From Dendrolimus kikuchii (lineage: Eukaryota > Arthropoda > Insecta > Lepidoptera > Lasiocampidae): DNA of 64,000 nt. The stretch lies in NCBI GenBank assembly GCA_019925095.2, contig CM034408.1, forward strand, positions 4,403,001 through 4,467,000, written 5' to 3'. Made by a program: the position numbers and the translations under genes. Below are positions 37,146-46,100 of the stretch, piece after piece. Within the stretch, counting starts at the first letter, position 1, and each line of letters starts with the position of its first letter. The notes below the pieces were generated by a model that did no database searches, was not told the DNA's origin, and saw only the letters and a program-made list of their open reading frames with translations.

Positions 37146-40100
37146 ACCAGCTTTCCATCAAGTGGGCCGTCTGCCTGTCTGCTGAACTACTGCAATAAAA
37201 AAAATAAAAAAAAACGATAATTTTGAAAAAAGCATATTCTCCATGTTAATGACATTTACACGTCTATTTTGTTACTAATTATTGTGGTGACTTTTTCGAT
37301 ATTGACCTCATTTAAATAGACATTTTATGTAATTTTCGTATAATTGTAATTTCTTTTGTAGTTAATTGTTTGAGCCAATTTTTATTTTTTTAATATATAA
37401 ATTATTTTTTAGTCAAACTTGATTGATGTATGTGTTCATTTTGTGTTTTATGTTTAAGAATATTAATTGTTGTATATTTGCCAAACAAATTAAATTCTAC
37501 TTCCTACTAATATTATAAAAACGAAAGTTTGTAAGAATGTATGGATGTATGTTTGTTTGTTACTTTTTCACGCAAAAACTACTGAATGTATTTTCTTGAA
37601 ATTTTACAAAAATATAGCTTACACATCAGAATAACACATAGGCTATAATTTATAAAAATATAGTGTGAATTATCCAAAATATAACGATTTTCCATCACCA
37701 CGTGAGTGAGACCGCGGGGCACAGCTAGTCTATATTTATATAAAAATCAATTGCTGTTCGTTAATCGCGCTAATACTCGAGAACGGCTAGACTGATTTGG
37801 CTAATTTTGGTTTTGAATTATTTGTGAAAGTCCAAGGAAGGTTTAAAAGGTGAGTAAATATAAAAAAATGCTAGTACCTGTCAAACATTTGATGTTCGTC
37901 CCGTCGTTTAGAAATCAATTAAATTTAAAAGTCGTTCAGAAATCAAATTAAATTTAAAAGTGGTTTTTTTTTCATTTTTTTGGTTTCGAATGACAAACGT
38001 TTGATGTTCGTCCCGTCGTTCAGAAATCAACGTTCAGTACAAAGTTTGCCGGGTCAGCTAGTAAATAAATAATATTTTTTCATTTTGTGATGGGCTGTAA
38101 ACTTTGTTGGAGGGCACTTGCTATGTGTTAAAAATGCACATCTGTAACCTATCTTTTAATATTGAAGGTCATGAGACAATATCGGAGGTGGATTTCGCGA
38201 AGATCCTCCTCCGCTACACGTATTTGGACACGGACGAGTACGACATGTACCTGGATCGTCTCCTGGACAGAGTGAAGCACGAGCACGGCATCACGTTTGA
38301 GGAGTTCAAGACCTTCTGCCAGTTCCTCAATAACTTGGAGGATTTCACCATAGCCATGAGGATGTATACGTTAGCCGATCATCCCATATCCAAAGGTGAG
38401 CCAGGTTCAAATATGTTCATTGTAATTGGTGTAAGATGTTAAAAAAAAAATTAAGAACTACCCACTACTTGAATCTTTTTTTTTTGTAATAAATTGAAAG
38501 ATTTTATAAGTTGTGATAGCGTAACGGCTAGCGAACGCGTCCCAAACTCAAACGGCGCGGGTTCGATCCTGGCCGGAACGCGTGCACCACTTAGGCAGTT
38601 TTTTGACCTAATGTGCATATTGTCACAATTACCACGTGCTAACAACGGTGAAGGAAAACATCATGATGAAACCTGCACATCGTTTACTCTCCGTTCCTCT
38701 TTAGTGGGAGGTACGAGTCCAGCACTGGGACGTATATACGCTGTTATTATTTTCTTTTAATAAATTTTTGAACTCGGAAGTACCTGGTACCGAAAATAAG
38801 CCTTGTGCGCGTATGACGTCACTATGATAATTTCTCATAACTCAACATGGCTTCGTAGCACGTTCTGCTACGTGTGTAATAAATTTATGAAAAATATAGT
38901 GCATATTTATTTGTCATTCTATATTTCATTGTTGATTTTACAATGTGTATTTAATACTTCTTGCTTTGGCCAGCAAAGATCTATTCATTTTAAAATAATC
39001 AAGAACCTGAACGACAAACGCGACAATTGAATTACTTCACAATTGAATTACTACATAACTTCACGCCAGTTCCCTTGCGGGGTAAGCACGAACAACAGAG
39101 CGCCATTTAGGCCCATTCTTACACACCTCACTTGCTTCTTTGACATTCATAACTCTTGTCATCAACACACTCGTCTGTTCTTAAGGCTCCAGACATCACC
39201 CTCCGCTAGTACACGATCAATTTTTCAATGATTCAATTTGATCATGGAAGGTGTGTCGTGGCCTTCCACGACTTCTGCATCCATCCACTTTTGTATTGTA
39301 TATCTGTTTAGTCATTCTTTCGTCATGTATTTCTTTCCACATGCCCGAACCACCGGAGCATTCCTTTCCTTACCTTCACCCCGACACTCATCATTATACT
39401 GTATCATTTTTCTATAATAGATAGGACAATTGGCTAAAGTACATACATACATAACTTCACGCCAGTTCCCTTGCGGGGTAGGCACGAACAACAGAGCGCC
39501 ATTCAGGCTTATTCTTACACACCTCACTTGTTTCTTTGACATTCATGGCTAAAGTAGTGTAATTATAGTACAGGTGGGGAACACTAGTGTTGCTGTTGAA
39601 AATGTGAAAGGTTTAAAGAAATTGTCTAATTTCGTATGACCACAAAGAACCATACTGTTTCTATGCGATTTTATAATAATCAAACCAAAAAAAACGGATG
39701 GATTTAGATATAAGTAATACTATTTTAATATTATCATATTTTCTACTTTTTTTTGGAGACAGGCAGACGGCCCATTCGATGGAAAGCGGTTACCATCGCC
39801 TATGGACATTTGCAACACCAAAGTTGCTACAAATGCGCTGCTGCTCTCTTAAGGGAGACTGGAACCTGGTCACTAATAACGGAACACAAGTCAAGGTTGT
39901 TATGCCGACATACTTTAGACTAGGGGTGGTAGCCATCCAGTCGGGCAAATGCCCTACCACTTGGCTGTGGGTTGTTAAGTCGCCTCTTACGACAAGCCGC
40001 CCCAACGCAGGAAATTGCATTCTTTCTCCGTTCCTGCACGGATAATACTTGCATATATTATCTTACTAACGATGATGACTACCGTCCTCACATAATATAA

Positions 40101-43100
40101 TCTCTATGCGTACGAAGTTTCGCAGGTACGGCTAGTATTATATAGGGTTATAAGCTTGCCCTGTACTACGACGAGACTACCATATAGTATGATCAATGAC
40201 CATTCTAAACTGAAATCTTCTTTAAAAAAAAATGTATGTTTTCAAAATTTTTGACCGATATGGTCAGCAGGTTATCGATATTAATCGAATATCGATACCG
40301 CCAATTTTGATCGATACTAACCGAACGTCGATCGTCGTTTTGTTTTTTTATTGGACTTGACTTTATGTTGTTGGTCCGAAAACCTTACAACTTTACCGGG
40401 GTTTTTGGGGCAAGTGCCTTCGCGAAGCGAAAGCGCTCGAGCCCGGGGGGGCAACTTGCTCGAGGGAGCTCCCTAAGGAGTTTTACCTCGGCTGGACTGT
40501 TGCCATGGGAGGGGGACGAATTTAATGATGCCCACCATAGGGCGACACAAAACACTAATTGAGAACGGGCGACGGGTAATATAAAGCCCGAGGGGAAGGA
40601 TTCCGGCGGATCGGTGGTTTGCGGCGGCCTACGCTATCTTACTGCCGTTTCGCAACGTGTTATGGCTGGGAGAGAAGAAACGGCGAAAGAAACTTCCCAG
40701 CAACACGCCTAGTCTATCCTGTGGGGGGGCTATGTCTCCTAGCGTCCCTCGCAGGGACGTGGAGAGATCTTGATTGGCGGCGTCTGAGACGCCGCCGTCT
40801 GTGTCTGTCTGTCCGTGCCTGCCAGCCTGCCGTCCTAACCGCGGGCGGGCTGATCCGGGCCAGCCGTTTTGTGATAAGCGTCGATCGTTATCGATAAACA
40901 TTTACACACAATCAGCCTTCCCAATTGCTGCGGATCCGATGTGATCGATTGAATACTTTATCGATTGTAATTATTGTATGACACGATTCGATAGAATGAT
41001 GTAGTGTGTAACCACCCCTACTGTTTTGTTGTTTTGAACTGTCTTTACGGAGTTTTTGGCGGGAACTGAAAGGAGATGTTGTGCTGTGCAGTTTTATTTT
41101 CTAAAAATGTGTAAAATTACTCTAAAATGAACAATAGTTGTAGGATATTGATAGTTTTTGAGTAGTAATTATGTGTTTTGTGAGAAATGTGAACTGTATA
41201 GTCAAATGTGGCCTTTCGAGTTTTCACAAGAACTCCGTTGAATGGTGTGGATTGTAGCCTACAATACAACTGCGCCTGGCTTAAAGGCCTAGTTGCCAAG
41301 CCTTAAACATTAAAAAAAAAACTGTCTTTACGGAGTTTTTGGCGGGAACTGAAAGGAGATGTTGTGCTGTGCAGTTTTATTTTCTAAAAATGTGTAAAAT
41401 TACTCTAAAATGAACAATCGTTGTAGGATATTGATAGTTTTTGAGTAGTAGTTATGTGTTTTGTGAGAAATGTGAACTGTATAGTCAAATGTGGCCTTTT
41501 GAGTTGTCACAAGAACTCCGTTGAATGGCACCAGCTGATTACCTACAGTTCAGCTGTGCTACACATAGGCTTAAGAAATGAAGAAACTATATTGTAAACT
41601 AAGATCTGGCTTAAAGGCCTAGCTGCCGAGCCATAAACTTAAATAAAAAAAATAACTGTTTTTACGCGGCCAATTTTTTAAATGAAATCTTTGAACCGCC
41701 ATATCCCAAAAACCATTGGGGTTCTTTAGAAAGATGTTAGAACAAAAGTTGTTCAGTATTATACGTACTTTTACATATTTTCGGCTTAGTATAGGGCGAG
41801 CATATAATATTGTATATAAAAGCCTTTGCAGGCCGAGTTCACTGAACAAAGCTATTCTTTCCAGATGAATTCCATCGTGCTGTGAAGATCTGTACCGGTA
41901 TTTCACAGTCGGAACACCTGGTTTCGACCGTTTTCGCGATATTCGACGCGGACGGGGACGGTCTGCTCAGTTACAAGGAGTTTATCGCCATCATGAAGGA
42001 CCGTCTGCATCGCGGATTCAAGGTATATTATTATTGGCCGGTTGCTATATCTCACTAACCGTTCATTTACCTAACTAACGGTTAAAATTTAACATAAACT
42101 CCGTACATGTAATGCCAATTTTCTACCAGTAGTATGAAAGAAGAATAAGTACTAAGGAAATATAGTCGTGTATAAAATGTAACTCGTTAGACATTCTGCA
42201 ATAATAGTTGTCGCCAGAGTCTGGTTTTATCTATATAAATAAAAATAATAGTTTGTATGTTTGTTCTTTAGGCGTTCCTAAACCATTGATCAGATTGTGA
42301 TGAAATTTTGGTATGGTGTCCTGAGGACGAGGATTTCTAACCCAACAATAGTATATACAATACAATAGTATATATAGCGTCTTGTCCACAAACAACTAAG
42401 TATATTCCTCAATAAAAATTGTCTCCTTAATCCTCATCAGTCCGGTTTTCGCCCTGGCCACAGCACTGTCACTGCACTAGTTAAAATCACAGAGGATATA
42501 AGACTAGCAATGGATGATGGCAAAGTAACCATACTCACCTTGCTGGATTTCAGCAATGCATTTAATACCGTCGATTACGACATTCTGCTTGGCGTGCTAT
42601 GCTCTCTCAACATATCTCCAACGGTAATTGAGTGGTTTCGTAGTTACCTGTATGGTCGCCGGCAAAGAATCCGTATCGACGACTTGTTTTCATCTTGGTC
42701 GTATACAACAGCTGGTGTACCGCAGGGTGGCGTTCTTTCTCCTCTACTTTTCGCTATTTTTATTAATACTATTTCCAAACAACTTCAAAGCTCCTACCAC
42801 CTTTATGCTGATGATCTACAAATCTACACTCATACCTCCATCGAGGGACTTGTTAGTGCCATAGACACAACAAATACAAATTTGTCATCCATAGCTGACT
42901 GGAGTAGATCTTATGGATTAACTGTCAATCCAAAGAAGACACAAGCTATTATTGTAGGTAGCTCCCGAATGATGTCGAAAATCCAATGGTCTACTTTACC
43001 CTCTGTTGTGTTTGATGGGGTCTCAATTCCTTTCAGTGACACTGTAAAAAACTTGGGCATTTATTTTGATAAATTCTTATCGTGGGGACCACAGGTGCAA

Positions 43101-46100
43101 GAGGTCAGTCGGAAAGTGTTTGCGGCGGCTGCTAGTTTGAGGCGCTTACGGAACTTTTTACCGTTTACCACCAAGATCTCACTTGCTCAGTCTCTTCTCC
43201 TTCCCATCCTCGACTACGCTGATGTCAGCTATCTTGACCTCGCAGAATATCAACTTGATAAACTTGAGCGGCTTCAAAACCTTTGCATTCGATTCATATT
43301 TGGGCTACGCAAATATGATCATATATCTGAATTTCGCATTAAACTCAAGTGGCTTCCCATCCGCCTTCGCCGGAATGCGCATATCCTGTCTCTTCTTCAC
43401 AACATTTTGTTTAATCCCAAGTCCCCTGATTATCTCAAGGAACGCTTTCAGTTCCTTAATTACAGTGATTCGAGATTCTTTAGATTGTCAGAGAATTTGA
43501 AACTGAAAACGCCTGTCAACAGAACCAGTTTTTACAACAAGTCTTTTATCGTCCAGGCCATTCAACTTTGGAATGCACTACCACTAAACATCAAGAAGAC
43601 ACGATCATTACCTTCTTTTAACAGATTAGTTAAAGATCACTACCTCAAGCTATAGTGTTATTGTTTACTTTTGTATGTATATAATATAATATGTGTATTT
43701 ATTTATGTATATATATTATCATATTTTATTTAACCCTTATCTTCATTTTGTATAGTATACCATACATACAACTTTATAAAAATATACGATCACTATGAAA
43801 TAATTTTAACTTAGTTTTATTAAACATATGACATTTCTAGACGTTTATTTATGATTCAAAAATAAAAATAGTAATTTATCTGTCATAATTTTAAATCAGT
43901 TGTAAAAAATAACTGCCAAGATGCGCCGCTCAGGTTTATCTAAGGTAAGTATTATTTTATTTTGATGTTTGTACCCCTAAATATGTATGTTTATTATAAA
44001 ATACACATGCCTAAATATGTGTTCTTACACATTGTTATATATATGCTATTGTCGCTATGAGAATTAGCATGTTTTAGCGTGTTTTTTACTAACGTATACT
44101 ATACTATACAATGCCGCAGTTGCAGTAATTTATCTTTCGTTGGTGGTGTATAGAATAATATACATTGCTAACTTCACGGGTCAATATTTTTTTGGACTTT
44201 ACTATAAAAATATAAATAGCAAGTATGTCTGTCTTATATACTAAACCAATTTTATTACAATTTAAAAGACAGTTATACAGATGTTTGACTGCCGCGTTGA
44301 TAAAGTGGTTATAGAAAGCGACATACAAAGTTGTGGGTTTGATTCCCACAAAAAATACTACTATTATTACTACTGCATGACTGCCTACTTATATAAAGGG
44401 ACAAATAACATTACATACATTATATACCTATCTATAATACAATATGGTTTGGCTATGCATGATAGGATCAGCAGAAAGTTCTCCAGTGCCATCGATAAAT
44501 TCCGGTCTCGAAAGGTTAAACCTCCTACAAATTTCTGATGATGAGTTAGGAACATATGCAGATGATATTTATGCCGATACAACCGAAGTGCCTCTTACAC
44601 CTATTCTTACTCAGGTATTTCCTAATCCATCAGAAAGTAATATGACGATCTACCCTCAATTTCATCTTTGCCATCTTTGCCTTCAAATCAACCACTTGCA
44701 TCCACTCCTGTCGCCTATAATCGTCACATGGGAGGTGTCTATTTAGCAGACATACTGATTGCATTATATCGCACTGGAATAAGATCACACAGGTGGTATA
44801 TGAATATTTTCTCGCAGCTTTTGGATATATGCATTAACAACGCTTGGCTTTTACGTCGGAGACATAACAAAATGACCAACACTACTAGAAAGCAGGATCG
44901 CCTAAAAGATTTTAGGTATGAAATCTATAGCAGCCTACTGAAACTTTTCAGTGAAAAATTTAGACGCATTTTCCGACAAAGCAAAAATAAAAAAAACCGG
45001 TATCTAAACGACCATGCGATGATGTCCGGTATGACAAATATGACCATTGGCCGCAAATATCCGGATATCAGAGGTGCAAGTACTGCAAAGCTGGCCAGGC
45101 AAGTACGATGTGCACAAAATGTAAGGTTCATCTTTGTTATGTGAAGAATTGAAACTGTTTTTTGGAGTACCACCGCAAGCAAAAGGGTCTCTGAGTTATT
45201 ATATTATGATTATTTTGTAAAAAAAAATTGTTCAAGAAAGATTTATTTTATTAAACATTTTTAGTTCCACCAAGACAGTTATTTTTATTTAAAATCATGT
45301 TATTTACAATAATCTTTTGGTATATGTTAAAAACTACCAGTAACATTCCAACTCTCCCTAAACATAGCAATGTATAGCATAATATACATTCCTAAAAATG
45401 CGATAATCACTGTACGTGTAGCAATGTATAGAATAGTATACGTCTTGTTTTTCCAAAATTTTCATATCACGATTTTTTTATATATTTTTTTGGTGTGTTT
45501 TAGAGCCCAAAGAAGCTACCTATATACATTTTTTTTGCTTTTCTTCCAAAAAGCAATCTTGCCAACTTAACCCACTAGTATCATAAATAACCATTAGGTG
45601 GCATGGCAATGCATACTGGGTACAGAGCTACTTTATATAATAAAATCTCATTTAAAAATTTTAATCAACGTTTTCTTCTTACATCCTTCAAAAATCAATT
45701 TCTTTTTATTGTAGTATAAATAATTATTACAGTTTTTTAAAGTGAAACTTCTATATAGACGGGGTATTAGGACTTTTTCTGTCACGAAAAAGCGTTACGG
45801 CCGCGTGGAGGGGCGGCATAATTTTAGAGTAGACTATGGATGTTTTTTTGGTTCCGGATCGAAATCAGTTTTTTTGTTTGATAAAATGATATCTGATTAA
45901 ATAAAAAATGCATTCATTAAAATGTATCTAACCTAACCGAATAATAATTTGCAGTAAACTTGCGTAAAATCGAAATATGTGCTGGGACACATAGTAGAAG
46001 TGAAACTTCAACGGACAAGTGAAAAAACGAATCGCAACGGACAACTGGCAAATCGAATGGCAACGAATGAGTAGAAAAAGGAATCGCAACGGACAAGTGG

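Larger units (their letters stand above)
43730..45570 (+). mobile_element. piggyBac-like element, internally deleted
   Basis: TTAA at 43730-43733 (followed by CCC) and at 45567-45570 are candidate limits; only the inner symmetry is certain. Pairs of 16-base motifs GTATA-n6-TATAC stand at 44094 and 44148 on the left and at 45372 and 45426 on the right, spaced 54 bases on both sides and in inverted orientation. A broken transposase lies between them. Confidence 0.75.

Noticed and set aside
39698..40045. 115-codon frame and similar 70-115-codon frames in other SINE A copies
   Set aside because: Both strands of the same SINE give frames of this kind; they are by-products of the repeat.
40370..40890. 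CpG-island promoter
   Set aside because: The GC-rich block consists partly of repeats seen elsewhere (17405, 16510) and lies in the middle of a MICU3 intron.
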